Assembly: GCA_002335605.1 (NCBI GenBank)
Contig: BEDY01000010.1
Location: 62,001-126,000, forward strand
Origin: Prillingera fragicola
Taxonomy: Eukaryota; Basidiomycota; Tremellomycetes; Trichosporonales; Trichosporonaceae
DNA: 64,000 bases
Direction of reading: 5' to 3'
The notes below the pieces were generated by a model that saw only the letters and a list, made by a program, of their open reading frames with translations, made no database searches and had not been told where the DNA came from. Position numbers and translations under genes: made by a program. Below, piece after piece: positions 10,350-22,237 of this stretch (position 1 is its first letter; each line of letters begins with the position of its first letter).

Positions 10350-13300
10350 TATGGAGAGAGTAAAATGGGTAAGGGGGGCAGAGAGGGATTACTACCTGCT
10401 GTCCTAGCAGTTGAAAAGCGTGCGGCTGGGCGAGCGTGACGCGGGTTATAAGTGTTTCTGGAAAGAGGAGGAGAGGCGTGGCGTCTTATCTGTGTGTTGC
10501 AAGCCCCCCCCTCTTCCAACCCAGCGCTGTCCATCAGGCAGCTGCGCCGCGCCGTGACTGTATTTTCCCGCTTACACCGGATGCATTGGGCAGCTTGGGC
10601 ATTGTGCGACGCTTGCCATTGGCCCTGGGCAAGCCCATTTCCGACCTGTGCCAAGGTACATGCTGCACAAGGCCGCCTGTTGTCTGCGTCCTGCACCGTT
10701 ACGTCGTTGCTGGCTCGGCGCTTATCACCACCAACCGGTCTCGATCCGGGGTTTGCAGGGGCATCTAAGCGGGGCAATATTCAAACCGTTGTCGTTCGGT
10801 ATCTCGGTTCGAGGGCTTGGTGGCACGCCGTGAGAGGGTCAACGTGAGAACATGCTCCCCTGGCGGCTAAGGGCCGAACTCGGGTAAGCGCCACGACGTT
10901 GGGCTGTTTGCTCGCCTGGGTACGATACGTGGCGCGCAGTCGTGGCGAGAGCCGCCTACAGCCTGCCTGGGGGTATCAGGTGATTGGAGAGATCGTCCGA
11001 CCACCCTAGCATGCCAAGACACACGACACCATGTGGACCACAATGTCGTACTCTTTGTCCACGAGCACGGCTTCAGCCCAGAGCATGCCTCTTCAGGGCC
11101 AGGTCTGAATCACGGATCCAAGCCATTCTTGGCGGGGACGTGATCGATGCTGGTGATAGCCCGTGGGGGACCACAAGGGTAGGTCTTTTCAGCCGCAGCA
11201 GCGAGGAAGACCCAAGGATACGAGAAGAAAAAAAGCGCCTCTACCCCACATTCAATGCATCGAGGGCCCCGGCCGGATCTTTTCGCTCAAGTACTGGGCC
11301 TGCTTTCTTCTCGTCCTTTTGCGTGGAATGCCGTACTGTCCCTGTACACTACCTGTGTCACGAGACAGCCAGGCCCACAAGACCGGAAACCGCTAGTAAA
11401 CCGCGGCTTCCCCACGGGACAGATCAGGTGTCTAGGAACAAATAGTGGGTCTTCTTCTCCTACCCCATCTACCCCCATGGGCAATCGCCTTCCACGAAGA
11501 TTGCATCGCAACTGTTCATGCAAAATCCGTGGGTTCTGCAATGTGGGGAGACTTCTACTGGATCCGAGCCGAACAACGTAGCCGTCGTACCTTTTGTTGG
11601 GGACGACGAGGTGCAGAGGAATGAAAGCCGCGGAGTTGCGGAAAGTTCGTATCACCACGCGCAACGGCTAGATATTTTGAATCTCGGTACCTCGCCTATC
11701 GCTCGCAGTGACCAATGGCGCCGAATCGCGTGGCCCATGTGGTACTCTTTCGGATAAGCACGCACTGAATGTAGCGACAGACATCTATCTGTACAGGACA
11801 GTGGTATGTTTCTATCGGCGCCATACATCCGTTCCGGCTTGCTGAAGCGGTGTGCATGGGGCCGACGAAGCGAAGACGTCGGCCGTCGACAGATAAGGTG
11901 GTCATGAACACAGTCGGCCTCTGTACAACCAGTTCGGCTGAAGAGGAAGCAACTGTAGTCCAGGTCTTGTAACGTTGCAGCTCCTCAGCCGTACATGATC
12001 GCAGGTTCTTGACGTGAGGGCCGACGCGGGCTACATCGTTGGTGCGAGACAGCACTATCCGTGGCGAAGCTATGTACCCGTATCTATCTACCCGGCGTCC
12101 TCGGTCACTGGATTACTGTCTACAGTGACAAGGTACACATCGCATAGCGTCAGCCAGCAGTATACATTAAGCCTATCACAGTGTGCCACGATTGACTGAT
12201 CGACCGTGTGGTTGCTCAATCGGCACACCAAGGTTGGCGCCATCAGCGGCCCGATTCCAGACAAACCTAGATATTATGCTTGGATGAGCGTTTTAAGCCT
12301 CGTGTGGTGATGGCGTGCGTGCCCACAACTGTCACATGTCCACTGCCTGCCGGAACTGATGAGTGCTTGTTTGCGCTTGTCGTCTACTGGAACCAGGCCA
12401 GCGGACCTGACAGCTGAGCCAGAAACGAGGGGCTTATCTCTATCACCGGGAGGAGTCGCAGGCTTCCTAGAGAGGCAGTCGTTATCTCGACTCGATCTAA
12501 GAAACTCATCAGCTGATTGCGACCGTGTAAGCCCGGCATGCAAGTCTAGATGGCAAAGCTCGTAGCAAGCAAGCCAACGGCCAACTGTTCGATGTCGTCA
12601 GTGCAAGTACATATCTCGTATGTATCGGGGCCAGCGATACCCGTGACCCCCCATGTTGCAACCAATCTGCCACTCCTTACCCTCTACCACTATTACGCGC
12701 TGTTGCCACCACCACACCATCAACCTCATCATCAACGTCGTCGACATGTCCATCCACATCATGTCGTAGATAGTGGGCCACCGCTGGCTGATTTGGAAGT
12801 CTGGGCGGATGCAGGGGCTGGGGCAAACCCGCGATATCCCGATCAGTGGTGGCGCCGCCGTCCTGGATCTCCAGGAACCAGGTAGTGGTGACATCGGACG
12901 CGGTGAGCATCGCTGGCCATTGGCTGACGAGTGGTGGCCCGCAGGGCCCAAAGGGTCGTCTCTGGTCTCCCCGCATGCATGCGATAGCGTCATCAGACTG
13001 TCAAGCTGTCAACTTGCGCCAAACAGAACGGAGCAGCGCAGCGCCTAGCCCATGTACGATGACGACCTCCTCTCGGCACCGATGCTTGGCCCGCTCTGCT
13101 CGGACATCGCCATTTAAGCGAACACAAGGAGGCGTTCTCTGTCCACCGCCATCAATGCTCGCTGCGCACAGGGAGATTGTTTCAAGATCAGAGACACAAC
13201 GCCAGTGCGCCAGCTCCGAACCTTCCGGCAGCAGTAGAAAGGGTGCAGGACAATACAGCTTGGGACCACGGGCATGCCGGGGCATCGGATTTATGACCTG

Positions 13301-15925
13301 GTGTCCGAGGCGTAGGCAAGCATCAGACAAGGGCGTGCAGAGATCCCGTGTTGCGCATTGTTCGGCGCCGAGGCCAGAATGCTCTCGTCAGCGCGACACT
13401 GTACGCAATCCAGTCTGGGTCAGACAGTGTTACGCCTGCGTATGTACGGACACGAGAATACGTTTGTCTTGGGCGTCGTCTTGCACATGGGCTGCGCGGA
13501 GATGCAATTGCCACGCCTGCCATGTTCATTGCCAGCGGCTATGTAGGTGAGTTGCAACCACTGGCATCTCGCTTAGACGAATCTCGCTTGAACCAGCCTG
13601 CAGTGCATGGCTAGAGAGGACGGCATTGAGTTCGCAGGGTGCGTTGCTCTTGTTTCCAGAAAGGTAGCTGGCATGAGACCCAGCACCTGCACCTCGCCAG
13701 ATGGCGCCTCGACAGGTTGGCTCCGCCCCAAGAGAGTAATGATGGCAACGTCCGTTGTCAACATTGTCAACATTGCTCTATCATGTCCCGGACGTTCCTT
13801 GCACATTGTTATCAACGGGGTCTCCAGAAAATCGGATTCCAGCAAAAGGAGTGCGCCGTCACCTTCTGAGGTGATGGTGAGCAACCTCGTTAGTATCCGA
13901 CGGAAATGACAACGTACAACAAGGCATTCTCGGTTCTTGATCGTTGAACCCACTCTTGCGCAAGGTACGACACGACGGCAAGAGACGGATCGCGTTACGA
14001 CTCTCTCTCGTCCCTCTTTTTGAATTCTCTTGCCTGATCACCTGATCACAACTCAACAAAGTGTTCCAGAGCAAGGTCCGTGAAGAAATCGCGGCAACGG
14101 CAACGGCGTGAAGCGGCGGTACCCGCCACCGAATTCTAACATGACCGCTGCAATCCTCATCGCCGCTGTTCGGCGACAGCGGTCTGCCCCGCATCCCACG
14201 CTGCTGCTGTCGGACGGCACCAGGAATACTCTCGGAACTCGGGGACTCCTCGTCCCCGGCATGCCGCTCGAGGTAGTGGACCGTGTCAGTAGTAGTGACG
14301 GCCAGTTTGGCCCGCTTTTTTCATGCATTCCAAGAATACGTTGACACGACGCGTCAGTCACGGCGGCGGTGGCAAGTCGGCGGCGGCGGGGTAGGCGGCG
14401 GTGAGCGCCTAGTTGGTTGCAGTCCAGGAGTGCGACGCAGGTCGGCTCGAGCCATGGCACAGTGACGAGGACGGTGTAATCAGGGATGATGGCTTTGCGG
14501 ATCGTGCCGAGGCAAGCCGTTGCTGATACTGATAGAGAGACGAGACCCCATTCACATGCGAGCCGTTACGAGTGGCGAGATCAACAGCCACTCATCAGCT
14601 GGGAGACAATCAAAAGACGCGTTACGAACACTTTCCGGTATGGAATACAATACAGTTTGGCTCGACGACGTTCATTCCACATCGCCGTCGACATGGCACT
14701 GCGTGAGACTTTCCGGTTCTCGTCCATGAGACTGAGAATCGTCGACGTAGGTGACATCTCCGCCGAGGCTCTTGTGGCCGCCACTAGTGGTCATCGCCTC
14801 ATCCCTCCCCCACACTCTTCGTTTCGACTGCGGGGACCCTCTACCCCCACATCTGCTGCAAGGGTAATGCTCTGTGAGTGATATAGCTCCTGATCTAGCT
14901 CCACAAATACCTGTTCTGGAGTTTGTCACCAGGCACATCCAGGCAGGTCGACGCACTGCTCGGTGATTGGTGGGAAACGGCCGGAGCATACTACCCCGCA
15001 TGGCCGAACAATGCTGTTCCCTATGGTTTTTGCTTCTGCTTCTGGTTCACAACAAGACCTGAGCTTTACCTGAACTGCTGTTTCCTGAAGTATTGAGTAA
15101 CTGTGGAATACGGAGAGGGTCGCGATGTGTTTGGATCGTGGAGACCAACGTGGGGTTGTGGAGAGATCGTGGAGACCAACGTGGGGCACTGCGGTTCCCT
15201 GTGCGCGACGGCTCTTCAAGTTGCCGGATGGACCATGCTCAAAAATCTGTTGTTTTTGGAGGCGGCTGTGTACAGGTTGAGGTCCCCCACAGGTGTGGTG
15301 TTGCACCGAGTTCATCTCCCTTCCTTCCGTGCCAATGGTGACGGGGTGTTCTGGCACTCGCCACCTGACTGCCCTCTGTTTACAGGTGGAGTTGGTCAAT
15401 GCGTTCGTTCGAACGAAATCGTCTGAGAAAAGAGCTGTCCGGCAGCCACGAGTGAGCTGCCCACGAGGAGGCAGTACAGTGTCTGAACGGCGTCAGGACG
15501 CAGCTCCAGCTCGACTCTGGTCCACTGACCCTCCTCACCGATCATTAACGGACTGATGACAGCTAAACCTCTCAAAGCCACCGCGGCGTGGTGTAAGACT
15601 CGCTGCCTGAGTCTTGACTGTGCCTAGCTCGAGAGCCTGCCAGCATACACGCAGTGGTCTGTCCAGTCGAGTGGAGTTGCGGCGGAGCGTTCCTCGTGGA
15701 TCTAATGGTCGGCATCGCATAACATTGTGATCGTGTATGATCGTGTAGCAAGCAGGTACCAGCAGGCTACTCTGCATGATTGCCTGGTCAGACGGTACGC
15801 ACACTGGCCAGGTGACAACTGCACGTCAGCGCACTGCACAGTTGGCATTTATACGACAACCTCCTAAACGCTCTATCAACCTCTTCCCGTCCTCATGTGA
15901 TTGTCCACAAGGAGAGAGCTTCATA
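10350..15925. other. 5.6 kb gene-poor region
   Basis: No gene I can support. Open frames up to 234 codons exist (for example 12846-13550 plus), but none shows a domain, a membrane or signal pattern, or consistent splice-linked exons, and several overlap on both strands. It contains a 22-bp direct repeat at 15134-15186. It may hold non-coding RNA, undetected small genes or relics. Confidence 0.45.
15134..15186. repeat. 22-bp direct repeat, two copies with period 31
   Basis: A 22-bp unit beginning GATCGTGGAGACCAACG occurs at 15134-15155 and exactly again at 15165-15186, separated by 9 bp. It is not part of any recognised gene. Confidence 0.8.
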
Positions 15926-16531
15926 ATGGCACCCAGAGGCTCGTCGAGGCAAGCAGTTCATGAGTCGTGTATCTATCAAGGCTACGCCCGCTCAGTTCGT
16001 TGTAGTCATCGCAGTCCCCAACCTCTCAACCCAGCCACCGCCCCCGTGCACTCTCCCATGCCACCAACACGCTCCAGCTACCGCCGTCTAACGTCAGAAA
16101 ACGACCAGACACAGCAGATTACTTCCGAAATCCAACGCCTAAAGGAACGCGACCAGCGAGAATGGGAGCGAGAACAGCAACAGAAGCGGCAAGCCCACCG
16201 CACTCGCAACCGACGGGCCAGTGCTCAGCGCGAGCCCTCGCCCAGCCGCGCAGAGCTGGAGATTGACGACCTTCGACTCGAGCTACGCAAGCATACCTAC
16301 CAAGTCACTGCTTTTCTGAGGCGGCAGGCAGTCCAGGCGCAACTCTTGTACGCTGCACAACCAAGTCTCCCGTGCCTGGCTGACGACAACCACTGCGCAG
16401 TGAGGCGTGGAACATCTGCCGCGTCCAAAACTGTCGTTCATCGCACGCCGATTCCCCACTGTATGCGCTGCCTACTTGGCCGTCACCGCAGGTACCGGGA
16501 CCGCAGCTGTTTGACGCGTTACCGCCCCTAG
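15926..16531 (+). CDS. hypothetical protein with charged coiled-coil segment
   Basis: I do not recognise a family. The ATG at 15926 opens a 201-aa frame. A TTTATAC element and a pyrimidine-rich CAACCTC stretch lie 60-80 bp upstream, a promoter-like arrangement. Residues about 50-120 are dense in E, Q, R and K (ITSEIQRLKERDQREWERE) and should form a coiled coil. This is followed by a basic stretch (HRTRNRRASAQRE) and a second helix-prone segment LEIDDLRLELRKH. The arrangement faintly recalls a basic coiled-coil regulator but has no bZIP signature. The C-terminal 70 residues look less protein-like, so an unrecognised intron or early end is possible. Confidence 0.4.
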   Translation: MAPRGSSRQAVHESCIYQGYARSVRCSHRSPQPLNPATAPVHSPMPPTRSSYRRLTSENDQTQQITSEIQRLKERDQREWEREQQQKRQAHRTRNRRASAQREPSPSRAELEIDDLRLELRKHTYQVTAFLRRQAVQAQLLYAAQPSLPCLADDNHCAVRRGTSAASKTVVHRTPIPHCMRCLLGRHRRYRDRSCLTRYRP

Positions 16532-17213
16532 GGCCTGCGACGCCGGGGTTCCCCAAGACGAGGTGGGGGCTGTATACCCTCGACTGTATGGAGTGTTGGA
16601 CGACTGTTTCCACTGACATGATCGCTGATGATCTTTGCTGGCCGCGTATGATCTCAAGCCGTATGGGACCTTGAGGGAGAAACGACAAGAGCTGTGCTTA
16701 TTCATCGGATGTCCTGCGAGCTGTATCTGACCATGTTGACGTGTTCGGTATGTCGCACAGTAGGGGCGACTGGAGACTAAGGTAAGACTTGACGTCCGTT
16801 GAGTCTGCCACTGACGCCCAGCAGGCAGGCTGCGTGTACCTAGTGTGGTAAACGAGCCTCGCAACGCTATGGGCTCTTTGTATAAAGCCGAGCTTGCTTG
16901 CAGCTTGTAGCTTCAGTGTAGCTTCTTGTTGGGCGGCTATGTGTGGTTTGACGAATGCCACGAGTGGTGCAAATCTGCAGTTCCTCGACCTAGTGCCCAA
17001 TGTCCCCGATTGAAGTTGAAGCTCTGCAGACGATATCCCCCCTCTGCAGACCGTGTTTACTGTATGCATAAGGGTAGAAACGACTCCCTCTGTAGATGTC
17101 TCCTAACATGCAACAGAGGTGTATTACGTAATATTAAAAGGCAGTGACGTCCTTGGCCCTGGACCTCTCTCCCCAACGACGATGCCTCGCTCTCACCACT
17201 ACAACATCCATCT

Positions 17214-17258
<45 letters not shown>

Positions 17259-17323
17259 GGTCCACCGCACGACCTGACCCGCTTCATTCACCTCCTTCAC
17301 CCAATACTCACAACCCCACCATC
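16532..17323. other. intergenic region and 5' leader of the prolyl isomerase gene
   Basis: Contains no supported gene. Its right end is the transcribed leader of the Ess1/Pin1 gene and holds a (CAA)n microsatellite. Confidence 0.5.
17215..17258 (+). repeat. (CAA)14 microsatellite
   Basis: About 14.7 perfect CAA units end 65 nt before the start codon of the prolyl isomerase, so they are probably within its 5' UTR. CAA-rich leaders are unstructured and are known to favour translation in yeast; length variation between strains would be expected. Confidence 0.9.
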
Positions 17324-18077
17324 ATGTCCGACTGGGAGGTCCGCTTCTCCAACTCGCGCCAGCTGCCATACTTTTACAACACCGAGTCAAAGCAGTCCAC
17401 CTGGGAACTGCCCCCGGGCGTCACAAAGGAGCAGGTCGCTACCCTCCCAGGTGCAGACAAGTACCTCTCGGGCGGTGGTGCAGGCGGCGGCTCGCCCCAG
17501 CAGGTCCGCGCGAGTCACATTCTTGCCAAGCATGCGCAGAGCCGCAGGCCTAGCTCGTGGAAGCAGGTAAGTCACCGACGGCTCGCCAGTGCGTGGGCGT
17601 GTAGATTAGAGTACACGCGTGAAATGCTCGCATGGTTGAGTTTGCTCTATGGAGATTGGCCACAGAGCAACATGAGCAAAACGCAGGCTCCATGTCGCCC
17701 ACACCCCCACGCAACTCGACCCGCCCCAACACCTCGCTGACAAGCAGGACAAAATCACCCGCACGCCCGACGAGGCGCGCGCGCAGATCCAGGCGCACAT
17801 TACCAAGCTCCAGGCTCTGAACGCCGAGCAGCGTGCTGCCGAGTTTGCGACCATTGCCAGCACCGAGTCTGACTGCTCGTCGGCGCGCAAGGGCGGTGAC
17901 CTTGGCTGGTTTGGACGGGGGATGATGCAGAAGAGCTTTGAGGTGAGTGGCCCCTTCCACTTCATGTACAGATTTGCTGACACGGTGTAGGATGCGACGT
18001 ATGCTCTCGAGGTTGGGGAGCTGAGCCCCATCATCGACTCGGACTCTGGCACGCATGTCATCTTGCGTACTGGCTAG
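17324..18077 (+). CDS. ESS1: Ess1/Pin1 peptidyl-prolyl cis-trans isomerase
   Basis: Nuclear parvulin that isomerises phospho-Ser/Thr-Pro bonds, chiefly in the RNA polymerase II C-terminal domain. Three exons, 17324-17566, 17748-17942 and 17991-18077, give 174 aa, the normal length. The WW domain spans residues 4-33 (tryptophans in DWEVRFS and STWELPPG). The rotamase domain follows, with the substrate phosphate-binding basic patch KHAQSRRPSSW, the active-site histidine in ASHIL, the catalytic cysteine in ESDCSSARKGGDLG, and the closing GTHVILRTG. All residues known to matter in human Pin1 are kept. Introns are 181 and 48 nt with GTAAGT/GTGAGT donors. The leader carries the CAA repeat. Confidence 0.96.
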
Positions 18078-18351
18078 ACCAGCGTCGTGGGTAGGACAAT
18101 ACATGAATGAGATGCAGCCGTGCTCGTGTTCTTGCCTATCGCCTGGGATATTGTCCTATTATCTTGCTGAGAAGCTCTATCCCCCCTGCTCGTCGTCGCT
18201 GCCGTCGCCGTTGCTGTCATTGTCATTGCTGCTTGGCCGAGACCTCCACCTGACGGAATCAAATTCCCATCTTGATCATCTTGCCCGTATTTTCCCTAAA
18301 CCCCCATCTTGATCCTTCTACATTTACTTTGTCTCTGCACAACGAACAGAA

Positions 18352-19491
18352 ATGTCGCTCCGAAACGCCCTGTTCAGCACTGCACGCACAGCCAGCTCAT
18401 CGCTGCGTGCTCCCGCTGCTCGTCCTGCCGTTCGTTCCGCCAACTTGCGCGCCGTGGCGAGGCCAATGGCCCGTCGCGGGGCTGCCAACGAGGCCAACGA
18501 GGCTAGTAATCGCGTCAAGAACACTTCGGCCATTGGTGTGAGTCCTATTACGTGCTGCAGGGGTGAAGAGTTGGTCATGGAGGCCAGCGGTGGGGTCTTG
18601 AGGGACTCCCAGCGAGCTTTGGGCGGTTCATGCAGTCGCGTCGTCGGCCTGCGTGGGCGATACTGGTGGAGGAGGCATGAGCTGCTGCAGGCTCAACCTC
18701 GCTATAGCAGTCTCTCTTCCCGAGTCTTACCTATCTTCAGTATTGTACCCAGCGCTGACTCCGCAGGCCTACACCTGGCAAACAGCGTCTCTCTTCATCC
18801 TCACCGGCGGCTGCCTGTACTACTACTTTACTTCTGAGAAGGCTAAGGTCGAGGAGCGTCGTCGTGAGTAGCTGTGGCGCTGGGGAATCGCCTCACGTGT
18901 TGACTGCTAACAACTTCCGCAGGCCGGGAGCACGAGAACAAGTCTGTCGGCAGGCCAAACATTGGCGGCCCCTTCCAGCTGACCGACCACAACGGCAAGG
19001 CGTTTACCGAAGCGGACCTGTTGGGCAAGTGGACGCTCATCTACTTTGGTTTTACAAACTGCCCCGACATTTGCCCCGAGGAGCTTGACAAGATGTCCCT
19101 AGTCGTCGACGAGATTGACAAGGAGCGCGGCCCCATCACGTTGCCAGTCTTTGTCTCGGTCGACCCTGCCCGCGACACTGTCCCCGCCGTCAAGCAGTAT
19201 GTCGCCGAGTTTCACCCGCGCCTCGTCGGCTTGACGGGCGAGTACGACGCCGTCAAGCGCGCATGCAAGAGCTACCGCGTCTACTTTTCCACCCCGCCCG
19301 ACGCGCAGCCTACAGACGACTATCTCGTCGACCACTCAATCTTCTTTTACCTCATGGACCCTCTGGGCCAGTTTGTCGACGCGTTTGGCAAGAACACGAC
19401 CGCCGACGAGGTCGCGCAGAAGACGCGCGAGGCAATGGCCAAGTGGGATGCCGCCGGTGGCAACAAGGTCGCTGGCGTGCCGGAAAACTAG
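18352..19491 (+). CDS. SCO1: Sco1 copper chaperone for cytochrome c oxidase
   Basis: Inner-membrane thioredoxin-fold protein that delivers copper to the CuA site of cytochrome oxidase subunit 2. Exons 18352-18537, 18767-18863 and 18923-19491 give 283 aa. The N-terminus is an Arg/Ala/Ser-rich mitochondrial presequence. A single TM helix follows (about residues 66-83, SLFILTGGCLYYYF). The copper ligands are all present: CPDIC (Cys141, Cys145) and the conserved histidine in VDHSIFFYLMDP (about His232). The 229-nt first intron is long for this window. The gene ends 98 bp from the convergent Bem46-like gene. Closely spaced mitochondrial genes follow further right. Confidence 0.96.
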
Positions 19492-19589
19492 CTTGGGCCA
19501 CACACAAAATCAAAACTAGACCCCGCGAGGTATAGAGAGGCTGGTAGTACATATGCATCACTCTTCAGTTAGTCTAAAAGTTATCCCGT

Positions 19590-20845
19590 CTACAGCTCGT
19601 CCTTTTCACGACCAACGTCACTAGCCGCGCCACCAAACATGCCATCAAGCGGCGCCTTTTCCGCCAGCGGCGCCGGCGCGCCGACCTCGTCCTGCAGCCA
19701 CTGCGCGATTTCAATCCAATAAGCAGGCGCCATGTAGGTATCGTTGTGGGTTCCGTCAAACTCGCGCCACGTGAACACCCCTCCCCTTTTCTCGCGCAGC
19801 GCACGCAGAGCCTTCATTTGCGCGGGAGGGACGAGGCCGTCCTGCCTGCCTGAGAGGAAGAGGATGGGTGTCTTTGCCGGGATGAGAGGCAGGGTCTTGC
19901 TGGCGTCCCACCGCTCAGACAGCAGGACGCTGACGAGCAGCTGCGGGAGCGCGGGCATGACGTGCGGCACGAGCGAGGTGAGCGACATGAACGTGTTTTC
20001 GAGAATGACACCAGAGACCATGTCTGGGTAGGCTGCTGCCGTGTCGATGCAGACTGCGCCGCCGATGGACTGGCCGTAGAGGACCATTTTGGTGTCTTTG
20101 AGCAAAGGGTGGGTCGAAAGATATTCCATTGCCGCGCCGGCGTCGATGCGGATGCCTTGCTCCGAGGGCTTGCCTTCCGAAAGGCCATAGCTGTCCTGTC
20201 AGCAATACTGAGGCAGATACCAAAGAGGCATGCTCACCCGCGGTAGCTCAGCATGAACACGTTGCACGCCAGTTCAGACACAAACTTGCGCGCGAGCGGG
20301 ATGCGGTGCCCGACGTTACCCGCGTTGGCGTGGAACATGACAATCGTAGGGCGGCTCTTGACATACTGCACCAGCTCGTTAGCACATCTCCATCCATCGG
20401 TAAGAGAAACGCACGTCCATGGCGGCTTTAGTACCCTTCTCGAGCTCCCAGGACACGGTCTCGGACTGGCCCCGCTCGGCCATTTGCCTTTGGCTCATAC
20501 CGCGCAGCTCGTTGAGTGGTACGACGCGCTGCCGCGCGGGGATCACGTAGGCTTTGAGCTTGAGCCCATCGGGGGTGGTGAGCGTGATGTCGTCGAAAGG
20601 CATGCCGGCGTCGGTGGGTTTGGGAACCACTGCCATGTCAGCCGCACAACTTTGTACATTGAGACATACGTGTCCTTGATCCCTCGGGAAAGTCTGCGGG
20701 GTAGATGAGCCTGCGCTGGAAGAAGTACAGGCCAGCGGCAACGATGACTGGGATCGAGGCAGCGATGCCGACGCCATACTGGGCTGTCAGTGGGTGGGAC
20801 GCGAGTGAGTATCCTTACCTTGGCGACGGTGTAGAATGATACCAT
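19590..20845 (-). CDS. Bem46/ABHD13-like alpha/beta hydrolase
   Basis: Membrane-anchored serine hydrolase related to S. pombe Bem46 and human ABHD13; the substrate in the family is poorly defined. Five exons, 20819-20845, 20670-20778, 20415-20629, 20238-20365 and 19590-20190, give 359 aa. The first exon encodes only nine residues (MVSFYTVAK), but the splice to YGVGIAASIPVIVAAGLYFF makes a credible N-terminal TM anchor. Two junctions rebuild family blocks: YPADFPEGSRTLVPKP and NVFMLSYRGYGLSEGKPSE. The catalytic triad is visible: Ser201 in YGQSIGG, Asp277 in SGRQDGLVP, His308 in FDGTHNDT. It shares a 225-bp divergent promoter with RRP40. Confidence 0.9.
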
Positions 20846-21070
20846 CCTGCACGATGAGTCTGAATGAGTGAGAGTGAGAGTGAGAATGAGAGTCGTGTCG
20901 CGTCGTTGTCGTTGTCCTTGTCGAGAACGTCATCTGCCATCGAGCGGGATCAAATTGTTCAAACAATCTTTGTGTTCCTCCACTCTCTCTCTCAGTCCAA
21001 CACCTCATTCTCCCACTTCTTCACCTACCTTTGCCACGTCTCACACAGCCCCACAGGGACACTCATCACC
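20846..21070. promoter_or_regulatory. bidirectional promoter, Bem46-like / RRP40
   Basis: Only 225 bp separate the two divergent start codons. The left half is GA-rich on the plus strand (repeats of GAGTGAGAGT) and the right half CT-rich, so each gene has a pyrimidine-rich leader. No TATA box is evident. Confidence 0.5.
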
Positions 21071-22046
21071 ATGTCCCTCGTCCTCCCCGGCACCGAAATC
21101 CCCCTCGATCCCTCCTCCTCTACAACCTTTGGCCCGGGCATCGGCGCCTCGTCCTCGCGCGCAAACCCCTTTGCCGACCCCTCGATCTCTCCCCCAGTCT
21201 TTGCCGCCACACGCGCGGGTCTCCTGAACGCAGCCAAGGCCCGTGACGGCAAGCGCCAGTGGGTCGAGGGCGTGAGCAAGCGATACATTCCCGCCGCGCG
21301 GGATATTGTGCTCGGAACAATCATTGCGCGCCATGCAGACGGATACAGGGTGGACGTGGGGAGTGCGCAGATGGCGAGTCTGGATGCGCTGGCCTTTGAG
21401 AGTGCTACCAAGAGGAGTAAGCCGAATCTCAAGGTGAGTTATGGTCTCGCTGTACGGGCAGTGGAAGACCTGCAAGAGGTCGTCTGTTCCGGGCAGAACA
21501 ACTGCGCTGTCTAGTGCACGCGGGCTGTTCTGGCCTTCTCTCCCAAGCCGTCGTTCACGCCTGGGTCGTGGCCAACACCGGCCCGCCACTGATTATGGAC
21601 GGCCGCTGACATCCCAGGTCGGAACGCTAGTCTACGCCCGCGTCTCACTCGCCAGCCGCGACATGGAGCCCGAGCTCGAATGTGTGGACCCCGCAACGGG
21701 CCGCGCCGAGGGTTTCGGCGAGCTCAAGGGCGGACTAGTCGTCAACTGCAGCTTACAGCTGTGTCGTAAGTGAGTAGCGAGCAAGCGAGGCTACCTCGTT
21801 GCGCGAGCATGCCCCCCACGCCCGCTGACGAGCAGGTTGCTCAACCCAAAGGACACCCTCCTCCCTCTCCTCGCCGCGCACATTCCCTTTGAGACGGCGA
21901 TTGGCCTGAACGGCCGCGTGTGGTTCAAGACCGAGCAGGTCGCTAGCAGCATTGCACTGCGCCGCGTCCTCGAGGCTGCTGACGCCGGTACCGTCGCGGC
22001 AGACAAGTCAAGTGTGGATAGGGCTGTCAAGGGATTTTTGGCTTAG
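21071..22046 (+). CDS. RRP40: exosome complex cap subunit Rrp40 (EXOSC3)
   Basis: S1/KH-domain subunit of the RNA exosome cap, acting in nuclear and cytoplasmic 3'-5' RNA processing and decay. Exons 21071-21433, 21618-21769 and 21836-22046 give 241 aa. The N-terminal domain is followed by the S1 domain starting DIVLGTIIARHADGYRVDVG (about residues 75-95) and continuing across the first intron into VGTLVYARVSLASRDMEPEL. The KH domain holds the diagnostic G-x-N-G motif in IGLNGRVWFK, which distinguishes Rrp40 from Rrp4. The second intron uses the GTGAGT donor at 21770; the nearer GTAAGT at 21766 would break the frame. Confidence 0.94.
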
Positions 22047-22237
22047 AGCTGTTGTTGCGTAGAGAGTTAGACTATGCAGCTTGTACTATATCTCCTGTCA
22101 AAGTAACCCAGAGTAAGGTGTCCCGAAGAGTCGCCAGCTAACGAAGTCGCAAAAGGTAAGGGTATGCACATCCATGCTGGTGAATCTATCCTGCTCCTCT
22201 ACGCCTCCTCTACAGTCTGCTGCGCGAACAGGGGACA

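Noticed and set aside
12846..13550. 234-codon plus frame in the gene-poor region
   Set aside because: Begins from a non-ATG codon, Arg/Ser/Cys-rich without domain or splice-linked partners; similar open length on other frames.
10350..15925. Retrotransposon or centromeric sequence as an explanation of the gene-poor region
   Set aside because: No long terminal repeats, integrase or reverse-transcriptase motifs, and base composition is not AT-rich.
21766..21771. GTAAGT donor for the second RRP40 intron
   Set aside because: Using it shifts the reading frame of the last exon; the GTGAGT four bases later preserves the conserved KLLNPKD sequence.
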